Shown: positions 45,578 to 54,333 of the stretch, piece by piece
How the letters are laid out: each line of letters opens with the position of its first letter
How positions within the stretch are numbered: the stretch's first letter is position 1
Origin: Alitta virens
Taxonomy: Eukaryota; Annelida; Polychaeta; Phyllodocida; Nereididae
Assembly: GCA_932294295.1 (NCBI GenBank)
Contig: OW028584.1
Coordinates: 10,300,407-10,364,406, forward strand
Direction: 5' to 3'
Length of the DNA: 64,000 nt
Notes under the pieces: generated by a model
What the model was told of the DNA's origin: nothing
The model's input: only the letters and a program-made list of their open reading frames with translations
Databases searched by the model: none
Translations under genes and position numbers: made by a program

Positions 45578-46133
45578 GCTCTTGTCTCTCTGTAAGAAAT
45601 GACAAAAAGCATGTGATTAATACGACTGGAATGAACTAATTATAATCAACAATATTTGCTCTGAAACATCTGGCTAATTAGGTCAGTTCTTAAACAAAAG
45701 CTTGCACCTGATTCTTTACAAATACGCGGACAATATTTGCGCTGAAACACCTGGCTAATTAGGTCAATTCATAACAAATACGCTATGTACGCATTAGTTT
45801 AAAAAATTGCAATTACAGTAAATGTTCTGATAATTCAGACGCGTAAAAGCGGCGATATAAGAACCTGTTTAAATTCGCAATTTTGGAATAAAAAAAAAAT
45901 GTTGGCTATAGTAATGAAGATTTCTTATACAAAAATAAAAAAATGTTTACCGTAAGAGTTCTGATTGTCGCACATATGTTCACAATATTTTACACTCTTG
46001 TTATATAAATGAATTAAAACCCAAAATGTGCTGTACATATGAGCCACTGCTAGGGGAGGGTAAAACAACGCCTGTAATGAAAATTATAGCTTCTTACCAT
46101 AGCTAACAAAATTACAAATTATTTTTTTTGGTC
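45578..46133. other. Spacer between the glycoprotein genes with direct repeats
   Basis: No credible gene. Two copies of a ~41-bp direct repeat (ACAATATTTGC..CTGAAACA.CTGGCTAATTAGGTCA) lie at 45649-45690 and 45730-45770, about 75-190 bp upstream of the glycoprotein A start on the minus strand. A regulatory role is possible. An alternative last exon of glycoprotein B could start at 46071. Confidence 0.55.
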
Positions 46134-47384
46134 TTACCTAAAAGTTGTTAGGAGCACCTCGCCATCATCACCGTCAGTGTTTGAGGCTCGCCCCGCTGCA
46201 CCAAAATATCTGTAGGGTTCAGGTGTGCTGGGCCTGTAAATTGCCCTGCCTCCCTCCTGTTGAACACACATATTTTTACACTTTTTCTGACCAGTCCTGA
46301 TACACAACTGCAAAAAGCGTAAACATCATAGTATTTTTTATACAGTGACAGTATTTTTTTTTAAAAACCAAAAAACTGAAAATATATTTTTATATAAATT
46401 ACAGTACACACATACCTTTACAACACCATACAGAATGATTAATGTCAGTAGACAAGTATCCGGTGACATTGTTATAGTAAACCACGTGGTGGTTGATCTC
46501 TTGTCTGTGGCTGTTACCAAGGGGGCCATGTTTGGTTTGAAACTAACCGAATTGTTTTTGGTGTTGCTGATGTTGGGGCCAGCATTAGTGGGTGTTCTCT
46601 CAGTGGTTGATTGTATACTGGCGAAGTTGTGCACTGTTTGTGTGGACGCTAGAAGTTTGGCGAGTATTACAGACGTCCTTGACCTTGTTGTAAATGTAGA
46701 GGCCTCTAGAGGTGTTGACAGTGACGTGGTTGCAGGGGGGCCCTCTTGGGGTCTTTCAACACCTTGTGTTGAGGTCTCTTCACGGATGTCAGACCTGTCT
46801 GTAAACGGTGAAGTCCCACGAGGTGGTGACAGTGATGTGGTTGCAGGGGTGCCCTCTCGGGGTCTTTCAATGCCTTGTGTTGACGTCTCTTCATAGCTGT
46901 CAGACGGGGAAACACTTCTTGGGCTGTTGATGGTTGTTTGACGTGCTTCCTCTGGCTGTTGGGGGTGATGGGTCTGTTGGCCCCTTCCTTAGTTATATAA
47001 AAAAAAAGAAATGTTGCATGAAATATTTTTCTACTAAAAATAAAACAACACACACTGTTAGCAAGAAAACTTAAGACACTTACCAGCCGTCCTGTTGCAC
47101 AAGATGACCACAGCTTCTTGATGCTCTATGTGTGACACTGATTGACAAACAGCCGTTCCTCCCATGTCTATTGAAACCAGCATTTTTGTCAATGTCGATG
47201 AAAATGAGGGGATTTCTTGCAGTGTCGACGTCATTGTACAGTTAGCTCTCACTTTCTTGATTGTAGCATCATAATAGCATGAGCATAGATTGTACTGTTC
47301 TCGGAGTTTGTAAGCACCGCATGTAAAGGTGTAACCATGTGCGCAGGCAAGCGTGCAGATAAATGCTATTAAAACGATCGACAT
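46134..47384 (-). CDS. Three-exon type I membrane glycoprotein B with mucin-like stalk, 331 aa
   Basis: Exons on the minus strand: 47384-47084, 46987-46416 and 46256-46134. Junctions are GCTG|GTAAGT to CTAAG|GAAG and AAAG|GTATGT to AACAG|GAGG. Exon 1 encodes a signal peptide (~1-17) and a six-Cys ectodomain (22, 34, 36, 49, 80, 96) that parallels glycoprotein A. Exon 2 encodes a Thr/Ser/Pro-rich stalk with two imperfect copies of EETSTQG-[IV]-ERP-x-EG and a hydrophobic segment (CLLTLIILYGVV, ~279-290). Exon 3 encodes a 40-residue tail. N-glycosylation sequons are present (NCT, NRT). The hydrophobic segment is short; reading through the second donor would lengthen it. The stop lies in a strong donor-like AG|GTAAGA, so a fourth exon at 46071 adding a few residues is possible. 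Adhesion or attachment role inferred only. Confidence 0.62.
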
Positions 47385-47771
47385 TTTAACGTGTGTGTTT
47401 TGCTAGAAATATGTTAAAATATCCTGAAATTTGCTAGACGTCTGATCTGATGAAAATCACTGAGGGTGTGCTATACTGGTGCCTAACAGATCAGCGCAGT
47501 CAATCTCTTGTTGGCCTAGGGAACTTAAAACGATAAGACCATATTGGATACATTTTTCCTGATTTTTGTAACACGATAAGCTCCAGTGAGGATGTCTAAC
47601 ACGGATATAAGTTGGCCACGCGCTTAACTATTGATACTAGAGTGCTTTAAAAACATTTTCTGTCTGGTTCACATTAATAAGAAATTATTGTATTTTCCAG
47701 AAAATTTACAAAAACGTGTGCAAAAAAAAAAAAAAAATGTATAGAAAAATAGGTGGTCGGTTAGGCCTATG
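47385..47771. other. Spacer between glycoprotein B and polymerase genes
   Basis: 387 bp without a gene. It contains the 3' flank of the polymerase gene (A15 run near 47721-47737) and the putative promoter of glycoprotein B. No canonical TATA box or AATAAA in the required orientation was seen with confidence. Confidence 0.5.
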
Positions 47772-50700
47772 TTAATATCCATAAGGGACAGTGTCAAAAG
47801 TGCCCTGTATAACAACACGTTTAGTGAAGACCTTTCTAAATATTTTGGACTGGGGTCTGTTGTATATTATCCCCATATGTTTAACCCTTGAGATCTGACT
47901 GGCTACAGGGAGTTTGACAATTTGTTGACGACCTATGACAATGTCTTTCATCACATCAAAGTCAATTATCATGTTATTGGTATGGTTCAAAGTTATACCT
48001 TTGATTTTGGTAACGCACGTGTCATCGTTCTGTTTGTAACAGTAACTCTTGGGGCCTGAAGACAGGAATGTTTTGATGTACTGACCTCTTGGCAGTTCGT
48101 CTGTCAGTTCACCTAAAAGGTCCCCCACATGGAGAGTTTCGTGATTGTTCTTCTCTCTAAAAATTACACTATCGGTGTCGAAGTACAAGGTGTCTTCACC
48201 CGTGTTTTGCAAAATTTTCAACAGGTGCAGTTGTGCTAGAGATGTGGTGAATGTACCAATTATTTCATTAGTGAAAGTGCTCTCTTCCTCAAACGTGTCA
48301 GCGTTTTTGAATTCTAACACTATGTATTCATCTGTAATGATGTGAAAATTTGTAACCCTCTTTGTGGGGTCATTGCGCACTTTTGCAAGATCAGCGCAGC
48401 TTTTGACATACATTGTCTGCCCCATGTTGGATCTCTGTACAAACTTTCCCCACGCAGAATTTGCATACAGTTTAGAAATAAGTCTCAGAGAAGCATTGTA
48501 TTGGACATTGTCCTTTTCCAGAGAAATACCCTGTTTTTCTCTGTAATTTTCAAGGTATCTGTCTTTATCATCCTCTGAGACGACCCAGTTGGGGTAGCCT
48601 GACGCCTCCTGCTTAACCTTCAGGAACATTTTTACGTATTCTTCAAAAATGTTGCCAGGGCAACCATCGTCCATGCTGGTCTCCGAGAAGTGATACACTT
48701 CATAAATTTTAACAACCTTGTAACCCGCCTGCACTGCTGCCTTGACCTCTTCAGTGGTCCATGTGCCAGTTATAGCTCTGTCCGCATCTGAACACTTGCA
48801 GGGTCGCGATGTCTCCGTCGGTGAACATTTTGAACACAGGGGGAACTTAAGCTTGCCACCGCAACGGACGGGTAGAACTGGAATGTACAGTTTGCGGGGT
48901 GGGAGAACCTTGAGTTTCACTAGGCCGTAGTAACTCTCGAGGGTGTAGTCAAAATCATCATGATTTGTTATAATATCACAATGATTGGTAGGGTAACGCC
49001 CAGAAAGCGTTATAAAGGGGTATAACGAGGTCACGTCTAGATAACGGATCTTTTCATCTTCCAGAGCCTCATAGAAAAGCTTCACTGGTGACACGCGTCC
49101 TCCAAAGAACGAATCGCGGATTTTCAGAGGCGTGACAGTGTCACATTTTGAGGCAAACGCCTGTAGCTCGCTGTTTGATTTTAGCATGGCGTCAAATTCA
49201 CATTCCCACATAACCACTGTGCTGTAGCCCATGCTACGGATCTGCTGAAGTCTCAGCATTGTTCTCTGATACACGCTTTCTAAACTGGGGTTTGTCCGGG
49301 GGTCATAGATCTTCTGTCGGTCTTTCATACAGTGGTGCCCGTGAAAATGGCAACCAAAAAATTCATACACCTTTTGTGACTCCTCATGAAAACCGTCCAC
49401 ACTAAAACGTGTGCCGGGGATACGGTGTTCACCACCATTTCTGGAATGTTTGATCTTCCGCTGGTTTTTATGAGCCACCCATTCCAACCACACTATGGCT
49501 TTATTGCTGTCATTGGTATGTCGCCCATAACCCCTTGCTGGTATCTGTGGTATGGGTGACTTGACAAATTTTGTCTCAGCTATCATTACTGTGTCAATGG
49601 GTTCACCCTCAAAAAGCCAACTGCCCCTTTTCAGAACACCTCGACCTTTGCGACCATCAACTAGTTCAACATCGTGCTCCTCGTACAGCATCAGCTGTCT
49701 AATGATCTGCATGGCACTGGATGCAATTGTGGTGTGCGCAAAGGGATCAACACCTTGCACTGCTGACCCTTCAAGTGTTGTAATTTGTCTGATCAGATTA
49801 CGAAATTTTACGCACGCTTCCCTCAGGATGGATACATCTGAACGTGTATACGCTAAAATTTCCTTCTGGAAATCGAACTCTTTAGTCTTTACACCACTAT
49901 GCCAAGCCATGAAATCTGCTCGATCTTTAACACTCATGTGGTCTGCCCCGTACAAATGCGGTGCCGGGTGTGTGGCTGACACAAGGTTCCAGTTGTCCTT
50001 TGTGTTAAGGAAATGTGGAAACTGCCCTTTCATTAACTCTTGGCCGAGATTGAGAGCCTGTGGCAACTTTTTTAGGGCCATGGGTAAGAAGTTTAAACTG
50101 TCAATAAATCAGAGGTCTACACCCTCGCCTATGGTCATGGTCATAATTTTTGAACCGGTGTAAGTAACATCTGGAAATATACCATTTTCAACGCAGTGGT
50201 TGAGAATGAAATGGTTGTCAAAAGCTTTTGAGTTGTGTGCAATTACAACCATACCTTTGTGCTGGGGTGTAATCAGCCATTGACAGAAATCACGGCATGT
50301 GTCCATACCTTTAAACACACGTTCGCGCATGCCACACAAACCATTGGTGCACAATGGTTTGGTGAAACTGTCTTTGTCACGTGTTCCACACTTTGAACAC
50401 CTGTCACCGCAGTTCTCACAGAGCGAATCGTGTTTGAAAGGGTCATCTTGACATGTGTCACATGCTGACTGGCAGACAAGGTAGTTAGGCAAATGTCTCT
50501 GTAAACCGCAATAACTCCTTTTACAGTTGACACATTTTCGACACTTTGCACACAGTTGATTTGGGTGACAGTCAGGACAGTTAGGAAGAGATTTGCAAGT
50601 GTAACCATTTTCACATTGTATGACTGTATCTTGACACGTTTCAAAATCATAATAAAGGAACCTTCCCGACGTGATCTTAGGTTTCTTAATTCTGTAGTAA

Positions 50701-52080
50701 CACAGATGGTCGTTAACCACATATTCACCACAGCATCTGCAGAACCACTCGCCACAGATATGAGATTTAAAGTCTCTCTTTGTCTTATCGATAATTTTTG
50801 TGCACTTTTTACATCTGTGAAAAGTGTCACAAAGTGATAGGCGTTCTTCGCCTTTCTTTGCACCAATTTTGTACTCCCTGGTCTCCTTGTGTAAAAGATA
50901 GCACTTGGCGTTGCGGCACACCATGTTACAGTCTGGGCAGGCTAAAGAGTCCTCACCAAACATACACACTTGTTCCCCGCAAGTTTTGCACATAAATCTA
51001 CACGAGTGTTTAACTTTCCTGGCATATGGTGTGAGACACTGCTGACACAACTTCTTGTTGACATAAAAACCATTGATGTTGACAATACTATGGTAATGTT
51101 GGTCTTTCAAATAAAGAAATATCTTGTCTTTCATGACCTTGAAGCCTTTGTAAATCACAGTGTTACCCATGTCCCCAGAAATGACAACAATTTGTATACC
51201 TAGTTTTTTTTAAAATCTACTGAGTTCTGTAACAGGTACAGCCCTACGCATTGACATTCCTGTATCTAGGTACAATCTAATAGCCCTCATTCTTTGAGAC
51301 TTAGGATTGGCACTGTGGACATTTCTATGACTAATAATCATGTTGTACTCTTTTTTGTTCATGTTTTTCAGTTTGGCCATACATGTTACTATAGCCCTGC
51401 CTGCACACAGATATTCACCTTCAACATCGGGTATGAAAACCATTGATCTTTTTTTCTTAATTGAGCAATCTTCCGAAGTGGTGTCTGTATTGGTAATGGC
51501 TTTTCGGCGCGCTGAACCATCGCCACCGCCCCCAGCCTCTGCATCATGCATTATACCCACATCCACCATGAAAGACTCATCTATGTTCAGACTTTGGTTT
51601 GACTGCAAAACGGCACCCACTCTAAATTTAACAAGGAAACACAATGAAATAGAACAATAGAAGCATGATCTTGTAATATCGCTCAAAAAACATATATATA
51701 TATATTTTGACATTTTACACTAACCTTTCCATGATGACGTCGGCAGTTATATTGTGCTGGGGTTGACAGTGTATGAAAATCTCCCTATCAAGACCAGCAT
51801 GTCTAATGGAGAGTCTTGTTCTGTCGTTACTGTTGACATGATTAGCATTCACATTCTCCAGAATGTCTTCAAACATATTGTGTAGGTCGTCTGTAACATC
51901 CAGCAATTTTTGACCTTGAAGGTTCTCATCAAATTTCGCCCTAAACGTAATTTCTTCGACATCATAACGTCTGACTCTTCTCTCATTATTTCTTTCGATA
52001 ACGTATGGCTTCCTGTCATTTTGATCATCATCGCTACTGGTTGAAACATTCCTCCTTTTCTTACCAGGAGGTTCAGCCAT
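47772..52080 (-). pseudogene. PolB: Protein-primed-type family B DNA polymerase, two in-frame stops
   Basis: Exon 1 is 52080-51725, exon 2 is 51621-47772, phase 2, about 1401 codons. Start is the ATG in context AAAGATGG; the longer upstream frame lacks ATG. Order: basic N-terminus (PPGKKRRN), Polinton N-region (LDREIFIHCQPQ, then after the splice GAVLQSNQSLN), Cys-rich zinc-like region, exonuclease I YYDFET (~codon 444), exonuclease II IAHNSKAFDNHF (~581-587), exonuclease III YTRSD, a nuclease-like insert (VYEFFGCHFHG), polymerase A DVTSLYP (~981-987), B KLYANSAWGKF (~1169-1179), C YFDTDS (~1265-1270). All catalytic residues are visible. Stops are TAA at 51212-51210 (codon 256) and TGA at 50111-50109 (codon 623). 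Both are in frame, with conserved sequence resuming immediately, so they look like nonsense substitutions. Replicates the element. Confidence 0.95.
51622..51724 (-). other. Intron near the 5' end of the polymerase gene
   Basis: 103 bp, donor GAAAG|GTTAGT, acceptor AATTTAG|AGTGGG, with a (TA)n tract. Splicing joins VIMER to VGAVLQSNQ, a block that is contiguous in other Polinton polymerases as I know the family. Confidence 0.82.
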
Positions 52081-52130
52081 CTTTGCCACATGCGAAAAAG
52101 TGGTTGTTTTTTGGGTGTAGATAGAAAACC

Positions 52131-52138
52131 GCGCCAAA
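52131..52138 (-). promoter_or_regulatory. E2F-like site upstream of the polymerase start
   Basis: TTTGGCGC on the minus strand matches the E2F consensus TTTSSCGC and sits about 50 bp before the polymerase ATG. An inverted pair of CCAAT-type motifs (CATTGGCCA near 52141-52151 and ATTGG near 52197-52202, read on the minus strand) lies just upstream. Confidence 0.45.
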
Positions 52139-52140
52139 AC

Positions 52141-52642
52141 TCAATGGCCAATGGTAAGTCCTCGAAAAAGGGGGGGTCCTTGTTTTAATTTATTACCAAT
52201 AGAATGTGTACATTTTTGAGGTTCCCGCTATCATCATTTGATTTTTGAGGGGGAAAGAAACGTTTTTTGACCTTTGGTGATTTTGAAACACAACACCTCA
52301 TGATGCTATTGTGTTTGAGCACTAGTGTCACAACATAACACAAAGTTATACGTGTGCTCATTTGGTTGCTCATTGTATGAACGCTCTCAGCACGTGCTGT
52401 CTACAAGCCTTCTTTTATTTTAACCAAACACAATACAGTGCTTAACAGTTGATTTGAGGTAGGGGGTCGAAAAGTCCTTAACCTTTGATGCTTTTGAAAC
52501 AAAACCTCATGATGCTGGCATGTTTGAACTCTGGTACTGCCACGTGACACCATGTAGCACGCTTGCTCAGTTGATTAGTCATTGTTTAGAAGCCCCAACA
52601 TGAGTTGTCCTCACGCTTTTTTTTTTTTTGTGTTTTATTTCT
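52141..52642. repeat. Non-coding region with a diverged tandem duplication
   Basis: No gene. Two related segments of ~180 bp, about 52239-52420 and 52451-52640, share an ordered series of motifs: GATTT..GAGG, ACCTTTG.TG.TTTTGAAAC, CCTCATGATGCT, TGTTTGA, TTG.TCATTGT and a terminal CTTTTATTT. They are clearly degenerate. The right copy also supplies the poly(A) signals of the terminal orphan gene. Confidence 0.6.
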
Positions 52643-52648
52643 TTTATT
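52634..52648 (-). terminator. Twin poly(A) signals of the right-end orphan gene
   Basis: Two AATAAA hexamers on the minus strand (52634-52639 and 52643-52648), 50-65 bp past the stop codon at 52700, followed by a T/GT-rich tract on the template side. Confidence 0.65.
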
Positions 52649-52699
52649 ATTATCAAAAAGGGTACAGTATAAAACTGACCATTACAAAGAAATATAATG

Positions 52700-53296
52700 T
52701 CACATTGGTACATTGTACAGTGAAACACAAAATCGTTCTTTGCTCTCTTGTGCTGGTCTATGTACAAGAACACCGTCACAGTATTTAACAAGAAGGTTAC
52801 ACAGAAAGCATAGGTCTGGATCTTTAGGAAAAGCTTGCAGATTCATTGAAACTGTCAAGAACGTATCGGCTCCATACATTGAAGGCAAGGCTCCAGACAT
52901 TGAAGGCAAGTATGTTTGTCTTTCAGGTGTGATTTCTCGCTTGCACACGCATGTCTTAGCATCTTCTGACAAAGGTGGTAGTTGTGGTGGATCACGGCTT
53001 GCCAAAAATCTCTGGAAATCCACAGTCTCACCTATGAGTTCCTTCAATTCTTCTAGAATTACACAGGTGTCAGGATTTTCTTTCTGGAGCTCCGTTTTTA
53101 TAGTTAGATCACTGTTTTCCCACACTTCATCACTGAAGAAACTGCTTGAAACTCTTGGATCACTGTAGACATCATAGAAACGTGCGGCTCCCTTATCTTC
53201 ATTAATGTCCAGTTGCAGAATTTGGTAGCTCATTTCACTTATTTCAGAGGTATCAATGTCAGACTGTGTTGGACAATGTTGTTGACTGTGCGCCAT
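52700..53296 (-). CDS. Right-end orphan protein, 198 aa
   Basis: Single frame starting at an ATG in near-ideal context (ACCATGG) and followed by twin AATAAA signals, so it is a credible gene. I do not recognise it. The N-terminal 60 residues are acidic and Ser-rich (DIDTSEISEMSYQI, SSFFSDEVWE). The middle is Glu/Lys-rich and probably helical (EELKELIGETVDFQRFL). The C-terminal half holds Cys pairs (KTCVCKRE and LCFLCNLLVKYC) that could bind metal. There is no signal peptide. It is the first gene of the leftward block and mirrors the acidic orphan at the left end, so both may be early accessory genes (inference from position). Confidence 0.68.
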   Translation of the reverse strand: MAHSQQHCPTQSDIDTSEISEMSYQILQLDINEDKGAARFYDVYSDPRVSSSFFSDEVWENSDLTIKTELQKENPDTCVILEELKELIGETVDFQRFLASRDPPQLPPLSEDAKTCVCKREITPERQTYLPSMSGALPSMYGADTFLTVSMNLQAFPKDPDLCFLCNLLVKYCDGVLVHRPAQESKERFCVSLYNVPM

Positions 53297-53956
53297 GGTT
53301 AGCCGTGAAGTTTTAACATGTGTATTATGCTACTCACTCAGAAAAACTACACATGCTGCCCCAGTTAAAATTTTAACCCATTTAGAACTGGTGGCGTCCT
53401 CTCACTGATACAACTAAAGTTGCAACTGTGTACAGTTGTAACACAACTCTTAACATGTGATTTTACATATAAACACATTAAGGCTTACTGTGCGGTTTAT
53501 ATTGTTAAGAATACAATGTCTTGAAAAGCTACAATTAAATAGCACTTCTTTTATTACCTTAAAAAACATGGCCATCTGCAAATGAAAGAAATTCTATCTA
53601 TTTCTAGCCCCCTCACTCTGTGATAATAACATTAGATGTACCAAATTGTGCAACACCATGATGTTATATGAAGGGTTTAAATATATATCAGTGAACACTA
53701 CAATGCATATAATTGTGTATCATTGTACAAATTATGGCCAATCAAATCTTCATCAAAATCTTATATAAAGACATTATGATAATAATTAATGTTTTTAATT
53801 AACATCAATAATTAGTCTTGCATATGCTTACACCTCTGAAAAACTTTTTATTATTAAAAAACCTGTAAATTATCTGCAACTAATTAATCATATATTAATT
53901 AGGATCCCTTGATTACACATGTGTACACATATAACTTTGATAAATACATATATAAT
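53297..53956. other. Right subterminal non-coding region
   Basis: AT-rich, no credible gene. Contains a small dyad CAACTG-TGTA-CAGTTG at 53423-53438 and a TTATATAAAG motif near 53760-53769 with a nearby CCAAT (about 53740). Presumably holds the promoter of the right-end orphan, but no motif is placed convincingly for it. Confidence 0.5.
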
Positions 53957-54082
53957 GCGTATATACACAGCATGGTGGCAGCACCTCACATAACTGGCTG
54001 ATGTGTGGTGGCAGCACCTCACAGTACAACAGTAGCACCACCTGCTGTATGCGTTAGTCTGCATGGTGAAGCCTATACTACT
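53957..54082 (-). repeat. Right terminal inverted repeat
   Basis: Reverse complement of the left terminus, ending ...TATACTACT at 54082. It keeps both internal GGTGCTGCCACC copies. Mismatches to the left repeat (about 8 percent by eye) are mainly single substitutions. Confidence 0.93.
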
Positions 54083-54088
54083 GGCGCC
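54083..54088. other. Right 6-bp target site duplication (GGCGCC)
   Basis: Perfect copy of the hexamer at 32045-32050. It continues directly into the interrupted satellite unit (CACTACATCATCGTGC). Confidence 0.95.
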
Positions 54089-54333
54089 CACTACATCATC
54101 GTGCGTCTGGAATTCACATCCACCCTGAATGACGACAGCGACGTCTTTCACTGCTACCAAGACATCGACACCACGGCCAAGCGAAATGTCACCTGAATCC
54201 GGGTAACAAATGCGAGACTGTTGTTTCAGACAACCCCACAGCCAAGTCCAGTCGACTGGACCTTCATGGATCCAGACGCGGCACCCGGATGTGTCTGAGA
54301 AGTGTCACCAGCTTCAAGTAACTTCTGACAAGC

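Larger units (their letters stand above)
32051..54082. mobile_element. Polinton/Maverick (adintovirus-like) element, 22,032 bp
   Basis: The ends carry terminal inverted repeats and a perfect 6-bp target duplication. Inside are the diagnostic genes of the family: retrovirus-type integrase, family B DNA polymerase with Polinton-like organisation, double-jelly-roll major capsid protein, penton-like minor capsid protein and A32/FtsK-like packaging ATPase. Genes are arranged in two convergent halves, rightward from 32.4 to 42.2 kb and leftward from 53.3 to 44.0 kb. At 22 kb it is at the larger end of the family. The extra length is mostly accessory genes (two PC4-like proteins, two glycoproteins, orphans). 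The polymerase frame has two in-frame stops, so autonomy is doubtful. Base composition and codon use differ clearly from the GC-richer satellite around it. Confidence 0.97.

Noticed and set aside
46345..46896. 183-codon plus-strand frame opposite glycoprotein B
   Set aside because: Antisense to a spliced coding exon with a mucin-like repeat, and no promoter or matching splice signals. Its composition follows from the opposite strand.
50109..50111. TGA as a selenocysteine codon
   Set aside because: The second break is TAA, no SECIS-like structure was noticed, and no Cys/Sec is expected at this place in the family.
50082..50125. Mini-intron (GT…AG, ~23-25 nt) removing the TGA from the polymerase
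   Set aside because: Far below workable intron size. A similar ~21-nt GT…AG around the TAA at 51210 shows how easily such pairs arise by chance.
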